In this document: in pieces, positions 1 through 5,875 of the stretch
Layout of the letters: the number at the start of each line of letters is the position of its first letter
How positions within the stretch are numbered: the first letter of the stretch is position 1
Source: a virus
Direction: 5' to 3' (one strand)
IMG/VR virus record: IMGVR_UViG_3300038701_002089
Location: 1-24,286 of that record
Length of the DNA: 24,286 bases
The notes under the pieces: model-generated
Seen by the model: only the letters and a program-made list of their open reading frames with translations
The model's database searches: none
What the model was told of the DNA's origin: nothing
Translations under genes and position numbers: made by a program

Positions 1-356
1 GGAGGTACCAACTTAAAGTGCCCGATCTTATCATGCGGACAGATTTTCGCACGACCAGGACGAAACGAAAGCATAATGGGACCAGCCCACTTTTGGTGCA
101 TCTTCACTTTGCCGAAGCTTTTACAAGCATCTTGCAAGTTAGATAGGAACATTTCCCTGTCGGCTATGTTAAAGGCCTTAAACGAGGACATGTTCAACAA
201 CCTGTCCAGCGGTTCATAATATATAAACGTGTCCAGCTGCCTTATCTTGGCGTCATAAACAGACACCCACCAAGCAAAGCTTTTATGCTCCCATAGGCGT
301 TGCTGCCGGCAATGCATAACACTAACAACTGCGGTCTTTTCATCCTTCCGCATCAT
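1..356 (-). CDS. Partial hypothetical protein, 3' end beyond window
   Basis: The minus-strand frame opens with two consecutive ATG codons at 356 and 353 and stays open to the window edge, giving about 118 residues without a stop. It starts MMRKDEKTAVVSVMHCRQQR. The upstream sequence AAGGATGATGAGAG supplies an AAGGA ribosome binding site, and the start lies inside the end of the gene at 340-546, so the two are translationally coupled. The product is basic and rich in aromatic residues (a WEHKSFAWWVSVYDAK segment). I recognise no family and see no membrane segment or signal peptide. The C-terminus is outside the window, so length and function are unknown. Confidence 0.75.
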   Translation of the reverse strand, partial: MMRKDEKTAVVSVMHCRQQRLWEHKSFAWWVSVYDAKIRQLDTFIYYEPLDRLLNMSSFKAFNIADREMFLSNLQDACKSFGKVKMHQKWAGPIMLSFRPGRAKICPHDKIGHFKLVP

Positions 357-546
357 CTCTCATCATCCTTATGATTTCTTGTTTAAAATAAGTCTCTGCT
401 AGTTCTAGGTTCATAGACCACAGGTGATCTTCTAACATCCCATTGAATGTAATCTTCACACCGTAGCCTTTTTGACCGTCTAGCTTATCTTCCACTAGGA
501 CAACTTGTGACCCATTAAGTTTATATGCACCCAGTATTTCGCCCAT
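340..546 (-). CDS. Small hypothetical protein (68 aa)
   Basis: A short acidic protein starting MGEILGAYKLNGSQVVLVED. A GTG at 555 overlaps the previous stop (GTGA), but the ATG at 546 is preceded by GAGGTGA at ideal spacing, so I prefer 546. The sequence alternates short beta-like stretches (GSQVVLVEDK, GYGVKITFNG) with a helical C-terminus (LELAETYFKQEIIRMM), which suggests a small alpha/beta fold. It sits between an HTH protein upstream and the partial gene downstream in one transcription unit. Function is unknown. Confidence 0.7.
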   Translation of the reverse strand: MGEILGAYKLNGSQVVLVEDKLDGQKGYGVKITFNGMLEDHLWSMNLELAETYFKQEIIRMMRDDAEG

Positions 547-551
547 CTCGT

Positions 552-836
552 TCACCTCGCGTCTACGTGTTCAGCCGCCAATATAATAGGGGGCAAGTCT
601 TCTAACGGGTGTTTGGGACGATATTCATCCGACCTAAAGGTCTTTGTAACCGTCATTCTCAAGCCCACAGCGTCCATGATCTTACAGAAAGTTTTAAAGC
701 GTGGGTTGCCTTGATGATTTAACATCCGATACACCGTAGCCCTAGACACACCGGCTTCTTTAGCCGTAGCGCTAACACCCTTATTGAGGACGTAGGGCTT
801 CATCTGTTCGATTAACAGGATAACTTCAGGACTCAT
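552..836 (-). CDS. HTH DNA-binding protein, HI1420/HigA-like antitoxin type
   Basis: 94 residues. The helix-turn-helix spans about residues 20-60: the segment GVSATAKEAGVSRATVYRML is followed by NHQGNPRFKTFCKIMDAVGL. This order (HTH, then xGNPxxxTxxKIxxAxGL) is the signature of the HI1420-type addiction-module antidote family, whose members bind their own operator and neutralise a RelE-like toxin. No RelE/HigB-like toxin is next to it here, so it may act as a stand-alone repressor. The start is the ATG at 836, interlocked with the stop of the upstream gene. The C-terminal 25 residues (rich in Pro, Glu and Asp) lie outside the known domain. The family call is good; the role in this phage is inference. 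Confidence 0.82.
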   Translation of the reverse strand: MSPEVILLIEQMKPYVLNKGVSATAKEAGVSRATVYRMLNHQGNPRFKTFCKIMDAVGLRMTVTKTFRSDEYRPKHPLEDLPPIILAAEHVDAR

Positions 837-1009
837 TTGTCTTCTCTCAATCTAATGACTATGGACCAAGGTATAATGATCGGCCATAAGAAATATATAA
901 TCGCCAAGTTAATTCGCCTTAGCCTAATACCTCTCTTCTTACAGCCCCAAATTGCCAGCTCTCCCAATAGCATTCCGATCAGCAGATATGTGTAAGCCCA
1001 AGCCATCAT
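833..1009 (-). CDS. Small membrane protein with two predicted TM helices (58 aa)
   Basis: It starts at the tandem ATG codons 1009/1006, which overlap the preceding stop and follow a strong GGAAGGAGAATT site. An in-frame TTG at 1033 has no such support. Residues about 3-20 (AWAYTYLLIGMLLGELAIW) and 38-53 (NLAIIYFLWPIIIPWSIV) are hydrophobic and separated by a basic loop (CKKRGIRLRR), so both termini could face one side of the inner membrane. Function is unknown. Small two-helix proteins in phages include holins and superinfection-exclusion proteins, but no enzymatic lysis partner is adjacent, so I assign none. Confidence 0.72.
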   Translation of the reverse strand: MMAWAYTYLLIGMLLGELAIWGCKKRGIRLRRINLAIIYFLWPIIIPWSIVIRLREDK

Positions 1010-1482
1010 AATTCTCCTTCCGCGTCCCACCAATCGACCTTGGCTAGCTTGTTAGCAGAAGCGCCTAGTGTTGTCGCTCTTGATAAGCCGTAGTCGTGGC
1101 AGACGAACCGACCTTTGTACATACCAAAGTTTTGGTATTTAAAATCACAGAGAAACGTCGGCACCTTCTCTGGGTATTTGCCATGCTGTATCGGAGTGGT
1201 GCGTTTTTGAATAAGTACCGAACCAAAAGAAGATAGGCTTACACAAGGGGCCAGCCACTTGCCGGCTTCTGTGTGCTGTAGTTCGTTCCACATAAGCCAT
1301 TCCGCAACGTTTTGACTTAAACAGTTTTCCCAGCCATCTATCTTGATAACCAGGTCCGGCCGTTGCTTATGGGCGTAAACTTCTCTAATGCCTTTACCGA
1401 TTAATGGTCCAGCCATAGCGTTGAAAAATTCTCTCGCTATCGTGTCTTTAAAGAAGTTTTTACGAGCACGTCCCTTAGGCAT
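1006..1482 (-). CDS. Minimal protein-kinase-like fold protein (158 aa)
   Basis: Unassigned by name, but the order of motifs resembles a protein kinase core reduced to 158 residues. A glycine-containing start (GPLIGKGIREVYAH, about 25-38) is followed by DLVIKI with a candidate ATP-binding Lys47. A possible alpha-C Glu is at 61, a hinge-like LIQKRTTPI is near 90-98, a catalytic-loop-like DFKYQNFG is at 113-120 (compare HRDLKxxN), and HDYG at 129-132 resembles DFG. The ATG at 1482 follows CGGAGGTTTTG; the upstream TTG is rejected. It overlaps the previous gene by 8 bp. The C-terminal kinase lobe is essentially missing, so it may bind nucleotide without being a standard kinase. The fold call is inference. 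Confidence 0.7.
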   Translation of the reverse strand: MPKGRARKNFFKDTIAREFFNAMAGPLIGKGIREVYAHKQRPDLVIKIDGWENCLSQNVAEWLMWNELQHTEAGKWLAPCVSLSSFGSVLIQKRTTPIQHGKYPEKVPTFLCDFKYQNFGMYKGRFVCHDYGLSRATTLGASANKLAKVDWWDAEGEL

Positions 1483-1987
1483 CAAAACCTCCGAATATGC
1501 TTCCCAGTTTCAACTTAGTAGATTTACGCCACTTAGGCGGCTGCCGGTTAGTCCATTTAACGCTTATGGATTCGTCCCATTTATCCTGGAGGTAACGTTG
1601 ATATTGCTGCTCTAGGGTTTTACCCTCCCGGCCTTTAACTACAGCAGGTGGCTCTGAGAAGGCTCCTTCGGGGATAAATTCCTGCATTTGAATCAATGTG
1701 GCACAGTGCTGGGCGTGGGATTTGTGAACTCTGTGAAAACGCCAGCTATATTCTGCCGCCAGTTGGTCAAATAGACGTAGTAGCCATTTGTAATTGCCCC
1801 TGCTACAAGCAGCCCACTTAACACAGGGATGGTTTTCGTGGGTCCGCTTATAGCATCCTACACCGCCGTTCAATATGGCAGCCGTGGACAACATCTGGGC
1901 TGTCTCCAGGACCATTTTAACAAGACGCTTGTCGTCTAGGTCCATAGAGCAACGTTTTGGGTCATGTGACGTGTAAAAGATGTTCAT
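1475..1987 (-). CDS. Conserved phage protein, DPxxC..DDKRLVKM family (170 aa)
   Basis: The N-terminus has the pattern SHDPKRCSMDLDDKRLVKMV followed by LETAQMLSTA. I recognise this as a widespread phage family of similar length (N-terminal DP, then a conserved D-K-VKM-LE-Q-L-TA stretch) that usually lacks an established function. Later conserved-looking residues are ENHPCVKW (about 50-57) and a Trp-rich NYKWLLRLF. His, Cys and Asp residues in the N-terminal third could form a metal or catalytic site, but I cannot show it. The ATG at 1987 follows a purine-rich GGGGGAGATAGCAG. It overlaps the gene upstream by 26 bp. Confidence 0.75.
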   Translation of the reverse strand: MNIFYTSHDPKRCSMDLDDKRLVKMVLETAQMLSTAAILNGGVGCYKRTHENHPCVKWAACSRGNYKWLLRLFDQLAAEYSWRFHRVHKSHAQHCATLIQMQEFIPEGAFSEPPAVVKGREGKTLEQQYQRYLQDKWDESISVKWTNRQPPKWRKSTKLKLGSIFGGFDA

Positions 1988-2699
1988 CTGCTATCTCCCC
2001 CTCGAACTCTTTTCCCATGTAATCTTGGATATCTATATCTGGTTTGTAAGGCTTAGGCAAGTGAGATTGTATAACTGTGTGATACAAGTCCAAAGCATAC
2101 TGCCAGTTCTTCGTCTCGTAGTGATCAACAATCTTCCAGGCAGTCCTATGGGTGTCGAATTGGTAAACCCGTACCCAGTACCTATTTCCGCAATCGAACA
2201 CATCGACTTTTTTGTAGGGTGTGCCCTTATCAGTTAACATTTCGCTAGAGGCTTGTAACGTTGTGTGGTGAGCCTTTATTCCTAACGGTCTGTCCCAAAG
2301 AGCCAAGCATTTCCACTGTCCATCACAGGCTTGACCGTGAATATGTAATTGGTAGGTGCCATTGTTTATGTGGTGCAAAATCTTACGCAACACCTCATAA
2401 TTAGGCGATCCCTTTCCGGTGCCCGTACCTTTTGTGTAGGAGATTTTAATGCTCCACTCATTTATGTTGTAAGGGTCTTGGCTTTTGTGCAGGGCCAACA
2501 TATCCTCGTGGCCGGACTTATTGACTGCGTGTATGGCAAAAGCGTTGTGTACAAATTTCCAAGGCTTGTCGTCGCGCCGAATTAAGGAAATGCGGAGTGA
2601 GTCCGTATCCTTGAAACAATTCTGGTATATGTAGTCAGAAACTACCATCTCTAAATAGCAGTTCTCTTTATCTACTGTAATAGTGTCAACGTCACTCAT
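1962..2699 (-). CDS. Hypothetical protein (245 aa)
   Basis: A 245-residue protein starting MSDVDTITVDKENCYLEMVV. The ATG at 2699 is preceded by GGAGATAGGCG. The sequence is beta-rich and mixed in charge, with a Gly/Thr-rich turn (YTKGTGTGKGSPNYE, about 89-103). That turn superficially resembles a P-loop, but the context (no preceding strand of four hydrophobics, no Walker B) does not support an NTPase. Two His-rich spots (HHINNGTYQLHIHG and KAHHTT) could bind metal. No family is recognised. It overlaps both neighbours, as expected for genes of one operon. Confidence 0.72.
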   Translation of the reverse strand: MSDVDTITVDKENCYLEMVVSDYIYQNCFKDTDSLRISLIRRDDKPWKFVHNAFAIHAVNKSGHEDMLALHKSQDPYNINEWSIKISYTKGTGTGKGSPNYEVLRKILHHINNGTYQLHIHGQACDGQWKCLALWDRPLGIKAHHTTLQASSEMLTDKGTPYKKVDVFDCGNRYWVRVYQFDTHRTAWKIVDHYETKNWQYALDLYHTVIQSHLPKPYKPDIDIQDYMGKEFEGEIADEHLLHVT

Positions 2700-2949
2700 C
2701 GCCTATCTCCAAGACCTTGTTATATTTCTGGCTCATCTCGACCATGTTCTCAATAATCTGAGGATACATGTACGTCGGGAACGGGAAGCGCATAGTTGTA
2801 AAGGGCGCCATGTTGACTTCTATGTAGAAGGTGTCGCCGGCAGCATTAGCTATGGCCATCTCTTCTCCCCAACTGGTGGGTTGGTACAGATCGTCAACGG
2901 TATCTATCGGCAAGCCGTATTCGTCGACTGGTGTTGTACTGCTGGCCAT
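2692..2949 (-). CDS. Small hypothetical protein (85 aa)
   Basis: An acidic protein starting MASSTTPVDEYGLPIDTVDD. The start ATG at 2949 is in a TAATG overlap with the previous stop and follows AGGAGGCTGTA, a near-perfect ribosome binding site. An unstructured Pro/Asp-rich N-terminus precedes a probable beta segment (DTFYIEVNMAPFTTMRFPFP) and a C-terminal helix (PQIIENMVEMSQKYNKVLEI). There are no cysteines and no membrane segment. No family is recognised. Confidence 0.72.
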   Translation of the reverse strand: MASSTTPVDEYGLPIDTVDDLYQPTSWGEEMAIANAAGDTFYIEVNMAPFTTMRFPFPTYMYPQIIENMVEMSQKYNKVLEIGDE

Positions 2950-3149
2950 TACAGCCTCCTAAAATAACTTTCTTTTCTTCCAATTCTAAGGCGCGCCATT
3001 TCTTTATTTGAAACTGGCTCCATAGGCTCGAAGTCTCTGCATGTCTGACCGTGGTCACGCCACTTTATTTTGGACACACCAGCAGCGCAATTATGTTCGT
3101 TTAATTTACAATCGAACCTAGCACAGCCAGACATACAGATTTCTGTCAT
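2949..3149 (-). CDS. Small Cys-rich, probable zinc-binding protein (66 aa)
   Basis: The N-terminal half holds five cysteines spaced C-x3-C-x4-C-x6-C-x15-C (EICMSGCARFDCKLNEHNCA, then GQTCRDFEPM). This pattern recurs in small phage and bacterial proteins of unknown function and probably binds one zinc ion; that reading is inferred from spacing alone. The basic C-terminal tail (ARLRIGRKESYFRRL) could contact nucleic acid. The start ATG at 3149 overlaps the preceding stop as ATGA. Function is unknown. Confidence 0.7.
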   Translation of the reverse strand: MTEICMSGCARFDCKLNEHNCAAGVSKIKWRDHGQTCRDFEPMEPVSNKEMARLRIGRKESYFRRL

Positions 3150-3355
3150 ACTCTACTCGACAGAATTTCTTCTACAGTGGCGGCGGGGAAAGAAGCAACG
3201 AAGATTTCGCCCTCTACGAATTCCTCTGCGATAACCTCTGCCTTAAGTGGTCCCTTGGCGCCCAAGCGAGAAGCGAAGACTTTCGCGCCGGATTTGCCGG
3301 GACAGCGAACGAATGTATCGTTACCAAATTTATCAGTGATTTTCCAGATATTCAT
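3146..3355 (-). CDS. Small hypothetical protein, first gene after promoter A (69 aa)
   Basis: A 69-residue protein starting MNIWKITDKFGNDTFVRCPG. The ATG at 3355 is preceded by AGGGGGATATT and lies about 18 nt downstream of the predicted start site of promoter A, so it opens the leftmost transcription unit. The short beta-like segments (WKITDKFGNDTFVRC, EGEIFVASFP) suggest a small beta-rich fold. No family is recognised. Confidence 0.72.
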   Translation of the reverse strand: MNIWKITDKFGNDTFVRCPGKSGAKVFASRLGAKGPLKAEVIAEEFVEGEIFVASFPAATVEEILSSRV

Positions 3356-3380
3356 AATATCCCCCTATGATTCTGAATTA

Positions 3381-3409
3381 AACCTAGCCTAGTCTGCGGC
3401 AGAAGTAAA
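3381..3409 (-). promoter_or_regulatory. Promoter A (phage promoter family, -35/-10)
   Basis: Minus strand: -35 TTTACT at 3409-3404, a spacer of exactly 17 nt and -10 TAGGTT at 3386-3381, with transcription expected near 3374. It shares the block TTTACTTCTGCC with five other sites in the window. The -10 is the weakest of the six. The -35 abuts the stop codon (3412-3410) of the gene before it. Confidence 0.7.
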
Positions 3410-3499
3410 CTACTTTTTTCTCTGCCTATGCTTGTGAATAGCAAGAGCTATTAGATACGCCACCGCAAACATAAGTAGATGTAAGACCCATATCGGCAT
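3410..3499 (-). CDS. Tiny single-TM membrane peptide (29 aa)
   Basis: MPIWVLHLLMFAVAYLIALA is followed by a basic tail (IHKHRQRKK). The ATG at 3499 overlaps the stop of the upstream gene as TAATG, so re-initiation is likely; its own ribosome binding site is weak (AGAGAT). One transmembrane helix fills residues about 4-20, and the positive C-terminus predicts an N-out/C-in orientation. It could be a small lysis or membrane-stress peptide, but no homology is recognised. Confidence 0.55.
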   Translation of the reverse strand: MPIWVLHLLMFAVAYLIALAIHKHRQRKK

Positions 3500-3720
3500 T
3501 ATCGGTAATCTCTAATGAGCTTTTCGAAGATTTCTGCTGCTTCGCGTTTAACAGGGTTTGGTGACCTTGACACTTGTTGAGCGGTCATATATAGAGCCGT
3601 GGACAGAATAACACTTTCCACCTCTGGGCGCTCTTCTAACATCATATCTATCTCTAAAGTTAAGCGCGTCGCAAGCTCTTTTGCTATCGCAGCTTCTTCT
3701 TGTTGAGTAATAGCGGTCAT
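3499..3720 (-). CDS. Small helical hypothetical protein (73 aa)
   Basis: The protein starts MTAITQQEEAAIAKELATRL at the ATG 3720, preceded by AGGGAGATTACTA. An in-frame extension to 3771 is not supported. The whole chain is predicted helical with an acidic middle (EIDMMLEERPEVESV) and a basic end. Its first 173 nt overlap, in another frame, the end of the lipoprotein-like frame upstream. No family is recognised. Confidence 0.68.
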   Translation of the reverse strand: MTAITQQEEAAIAKELATRLTLEIDMMLEERPEVESVILSTALYMTAQQVSRSPNPVKREAAEIFEKLIRDYR

Positions 3721-3898
3721 TAGTAATCTCCCTGTGCTTGATCCTATCAATAACCAATCGTGCGCTAGCACGCCCTGGGCTATATTCTAAGTTTATGTCA
3801 GTAGGAAGTTCTGACTGTATCGGCGGTAGCGGTTTAGCAGCGCAGCCACAGACAAGTGCTATCATAGCTATATTTCTTATCGTTTGGAAAGTACGCAT
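3548..3898 (-). CDS. Possible lipoprotein (o-spanin-like N-terminus), frame overlaps next gene
   Basis: The frame starts MRTFQTIRNIAMIALVCGCA, with a short basic n-region, a hydrophobic core and a Cys preceded by V-C-G, close to a lipobox. A Pro-rich segment (KPLPPIQSELPTDI) follows. Short lipoproteins with this layout include Rz1-type outer-membrane spanins, but no inner-membrane partner is visible and the call is speculative. The second half (below about 3720) overlaps 3499-3720 in another frame and looks like a shadow, being rich in Arg, Cys and Ser. The true C-terminus could therefore be shorter if there is a frameshift. The start has only a weak GGTAAG site. Confidence 0.42.
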   Translation of the reverse strand: MRTFQTIRNIAMIALVCGCAAKPLPPIQSELPTDINLEYSPGRASARLVIDRIKHREITNDRYYSTRRSCDSKRACDALNFRDRYDVRRAPRGGKCYSVHGSIYDRSTSVKVTKPC

Positions 3899-3954
3899 AT
3901 GCTTACCAATACGAAAATTGTGGCTAAAACGATAATGAGATTAATAGCTAACAT
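3877..3954 (-). CDS. Tiny single-TM membrane peptide, first gene after promoter B (25 aa)
   Basis: Sequence MLAINLIIVLATIFVLVSIC followed by VLSKR. The ATG at 3954 has a very strong site (AGGGGGAGAACC) and lies about 20 nt downstream of the predicted start site of promoter B, the best argument that this very short frame is translated. Almost the whole chain is one hydrophobic helix ending in Lys-Arg. It overlaps the start of the lipoprotein-like frame by 22 nt. Function is unknown. Confidence 0.6.
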   Translation of the reverse strand: MLAINLIIVLATIFVLVSICVLSKR

Positions 3955-3979
3955 GGTTCTCCCCCTAATGTTCATTACT

Positions 3980-4008
3980 TATATAGTATACTCTCAGGCA
4001 AAAGTAAA
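3980..4008 (-). promoter_or_regulatory. Promoter B (phage promoter family)
   Basis: Minus strand: -35 TTTACT at 4008-4003, a 17-nt spacer and -10 TATATA at 3985-3980. The block TTTACTTTTGCC is shared with promoter C. Transcription should start near 3973 and serve the small membrane and lipoprotein gene cluster 3954-3410. The -35 lies 3 bp past the stop codon of the peptidase-like gene (4014-4012), with no hairpin between them. Confidence 0.82.
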
Positions 4009-4011
4009 CCC

Positions 4012-4668
4012 CTAGGCTAAAATAATCCGACCACGCTTCAAATCGAATTCTAAATCTTCCTTCGTATAAGAGCTCACCTGCAAGACGTCTTCTATACACG
4101 CGAAGCCTTGTTCATTCTTCAATTTCACCCAGTGAGCCACGCCGGAGGCTCTTCTTGCCCTGGCCTCTCCATTGCCGGCGACGCTTATAAATTTCATGTG
4201 AGTACCTTCTAGCTTCCATTGCACATTGGCGTTCTCTAGCTTGATGGCTCTGTTGATGCGGCTTCGTGGTCGACCACCAATATAAGGATCTATGACGTGG
4301 CCTTCATGAACAACATATAAATGCTGTGAGGAACTTACCAAATATGTGCCTGAAGGGTATTCCTCGAGGAAACGGCCCAAGGTGATTCTATCCTGCTTCC
4401 ACGGACCACCAAAATGGTCCGCCCCCATATATGTGGGCTCTAGCCCCAACTCTTTAGAAGCCTTATAAGATAGCATCGTAGGTGTGCCAAGACCATAGTG
4501 CTTCGCATAGCCCCTTCCTAGAAAAGCCATGAACACTGTCATGTCGTCCCGACCACTAGCTATTTGAACAGCTCTTAAGGCACAAGAGGAATTAAGGTTG
4601 TCGAAGTTGGCCCCGTTTTTAACAAAGTCCCTATAGCACTCCAGCAACCTCTCCTCGCGCTTAGTCAT
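4012..4668 (-). CDS. Papain-like/transglutaminase-like cysteine peptidase fold protein (218 aa)
   Basis: The layout matches phage-encoded papain-like proteins: SSCALRAVQIASG with candidate nucleophile Cys29, then SGTYLVSSSQHLYVVHEGHVID with candidate His116 and Asp127. This gives a Cys-His-Asp order with the usual xxGxYLxxxxxHxxxxxxGxxxD pattern. The true start is the ATG at 4668 (MTKREERLLECYRDFV) after GAGGGTTTGGTG. The 70-residue in-frame extension up to 4878 is a shadow of the gene at 4661-4900. A basic region (RPRSRINRA, ARARRAS) follows the catalytic part. It could cleave a host or virion protein or be a transferase. The catalytic residues are inferred from pattern only. Confidence 0.74.
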   Translation of the reverse strand: MTKREERLLECYRDFVKNGANFDNLNSSCALRAVQIASGRDDMTVFMAFLGRGYAKHYGLGTPTMLSYKASKELGLEPTYMGADHFGGPWKQDRITLGRFLEEYPSGTYLVSSSQHLYVVHEGHVIDPYIGGRPRSRINRAIKLENANVQWKLEGTHMKFISVAGNGEARARRASGVAHWVKLKNEQGFACIEDVLQVSSYTKEDLEFDLKRGRIILA

Positions 4669-4900
4669 CACCAAACCCTCTTGGGGGAGACTCTCCAAGA
4701 AAGACGCCGTTGCAGTAAAAATATTTTTTACCGCTGGCTTTCTTCTTGATCGCTGCTCCTTCGGTACGGTGTAATCTTCCATGCTTGAAGTAGTATTCGT
4801 CACCGTTCGCATCAACAAGTGCTGGTCCGCCAACGCGATGTAATTTTCCAAGCTCGTCTTTGTGTGATTCGTGCCCATCAGGCCACCTCATTTTCGTCAT
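4661..4900 (-). CDS. GKLHRxxGPA-repeat protein (MORN-like, 79 aa)
   Basis: Two tandem copies of a short beta repeat are visible: GKLHRVGGPALVDANGDEYY (about 18-37) and GRLHRTEGAAIKKKASGKKY (about 41-60). The preceding WPDGHESHKDEL looks like a degenerate copy. Repeats of the form G-x-LHR-x-x-GPA-x(6)-G-x-x-x-Y occur in phage and bacterial proteins and resemble MORN/YwqK-type beta-hairpin repeats; their ligand is unknown. The ATG at 4900 has the site GGAGCAGAAAG. It overlaps the upstream gene by 23 bp and the peptidase-like gene by 8 bp, so the two may be coupled functionally. Confidence 0.78.
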   Translation of the reverse strand: MTKMRWPDGHESHKDELGKLHRVGGPALVDANGDEYYFKHGRLHRTEGAAIKKKASGKKYFYCNGVFLGESPPRGFGDD

Positions 4901-5228
4901 CTTTCTGCTCCAACTTTAAATGCTCAACAAAGAGCGCTGTAGCAGCCACTATTCCCATTCCAAATACTTCTTCGCTGTCCGCCCATTCCGCCACCACTTC
5001 TCCGGTAGGGTCTAGGACAGCCCACTTGCCGCTGCCCTTTGGGCTTATAGCGGTATACCCTGATATTTTCTTATTTACGTATATAATAGCTGTTCTGAGG
5101 TCTTCGATAGGCTCAGAAAGCGATACGTTTATAGTCGCGCCTTTCTGCTGCCACTCTATGCCCCTCTTCGTTCTTTTAGGAGAGACAAATATAGTCTTCC
5201 CTAATAATCTGAGTTTAATGTTAACCAT
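4878..5228 (-). CDS. Hypothetical protein (116 aa)
   Basis: A basic N-terminus (MVNIKLRLLGKTIFVSPKRT) precedes a beta-rich middle (GYTAISPKGSGKWAVLDPTG) and an acidic helical end (HLKLEQKDDENEV). A short hydrophobic stretch (FGMGIVAATALFV, about 88-100) is too short and polar for a confident membrane helix. The ATG at 5228 overlaps the end of the SpoT-like gene by 8 bp. No family is recognised. Confidence 0.72.
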   Translation of the reverse strand: MVNIKLRLLGKTIFVSPKRTKRGIEWQQKGATINVSLSEPIEDLRTAIIYVNKKISGYTAISPKGSGKWAVLDPTGEVVAEWADSEEVFGMGIVAATALFVEHLKLEQKDDENEVA

Positions 5229-5826
5229 GGATCAGCGCCCGTCTTCTAGATTGTTGGGTTTTGAGAACATCAAAAGCATGCTGCCAAAGCTTGTTGTACG
5301 GCGTAAGATAGCCTTGCGACCCCGGCTCAAAGAACGCGTTCAGTAAATCTTTCTTCTCACTAAGATAAGTTTTAGCGAAAGCTTTGTCGTACTTGACAAT
5401 GGTGCTAGTGTTATCTATTAGATCTGCGATTTTGACAGCCCTAGCTTCTAGGGGTGCCGCCTGAAGACGCCTTAAGCACATAAGTTTCCTTACAGCCCTA
5501 TTGCCATCCTCTGGACGGTCGTTATCCGTCAGCCATCGCACATAACCCTCTGTTTCTTTGTCGGTCAGGCTTCTAACGTCTGTAAATGTAGCCGAGGTGT
5601 CCTCGACAACGTCGTGGAGTAGCGCCGCACAGACCATCTGCCTATGGTAACCGAAATGCTGTATCACAGTATCAGCTACAGCTATCGGATGCGTTATATA
5701 TGGATCGTTTGTATACTTGCGGACCTGACCAGAGTGAAATACGTGAGCAGCCTCAAAAGAGCGTCTGACCATGCCACTACTAGCTATGAAATTTTGTAGT
5801 GCGTAACTAGCGTTTAAAAGTTTCAT
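5221..5826 (-). CDS. RelA/SpoT-type HD phosphohydrolase, small alarmone hydrolase-like (201 aa)
   Basis: The HD pattern of (p)ppGpp 3'-pyrophosphohydrolases (SpoT hydrolase domain, Mesh1) is complete: AHVFHSGQVRKYTNDPYITH with His28/His31 and HP at 46-47, ALLHDVVEDT with His71-Asp72 and Glu75-Asp76, and VKIADLIDNT with Asp135 and Asn139. No synthetase or TGS domain follows. It would act in the cytosol, most simply removing pyrophosphate from (p)ppGpp or a related nucleotide. The ATG at 5826 follows TAGGAGGAAGGAAT and lies 14 nt after the predicted start site of promoter C. Frame upstream of it (to 5868) lies before transcription starts and is excluded. Substrate is inferred from family. Confidence 0.88.
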   Translation of the reverse strand: MKLLNASYALQNFIASSGMVRRSFEAAHVFHSGQVRKYTNDPYITHPIAVADTVIQHFGYHRQMVCAALLHDVVEDTSATFTDVRSLTDKETEGYVRWLTDNDRPEDGNRAVRKLMCLRRLQAAPLEARAVKIADLIDNTSTIVKYDKAFAKTYLSEKKDLLNAFFEPGSQGYLTPYNKLWQHAFDVLKTQQSRRRALIHG

Positions 5827-5846
5827 ATTCCTTCCTCCTACACCCC

Positions 5847-5875
5847 TATATAAGTGCTTCTCCGGCAAAAGTAAA
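5847..5875 (-). promoter_or_regulatory. Promoter C (phage promoter family)
   Basis: Minus strand: -35 TTTACT at 5875-5870, a 17-nt spacer and -10 TATATA at 5852-5847. It carries the shared block TTTACTTTTGCC. It drives the unit beginning with the SpoT-like hydrolase. Its -35 begins at the base of the terminator hairpin 5876-5895, so the T-rich start of the promoter doubles as the terminator tail. Confidence 0.85.

Noticed and set aside
2399-2443. P-loop-like GTGTGKGS in the gene at 1962-2699
   Set aside because: There is no Walker B motif and no hydrophobic strand before it; a Gly/Thr-rich turn is a simpler reading.
4669-4878. N-terminal extension of the peptidase-like gene
   Set aside because: It is a shadow of the repeat protein; the internal ATG at 4668 has its own ribosome binding site.
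4819-5346. 175-residue plus-strand frame
   Set aside because: It is antisense to three well-supported genes, has no ribosome binding site and a shadow-like composition.
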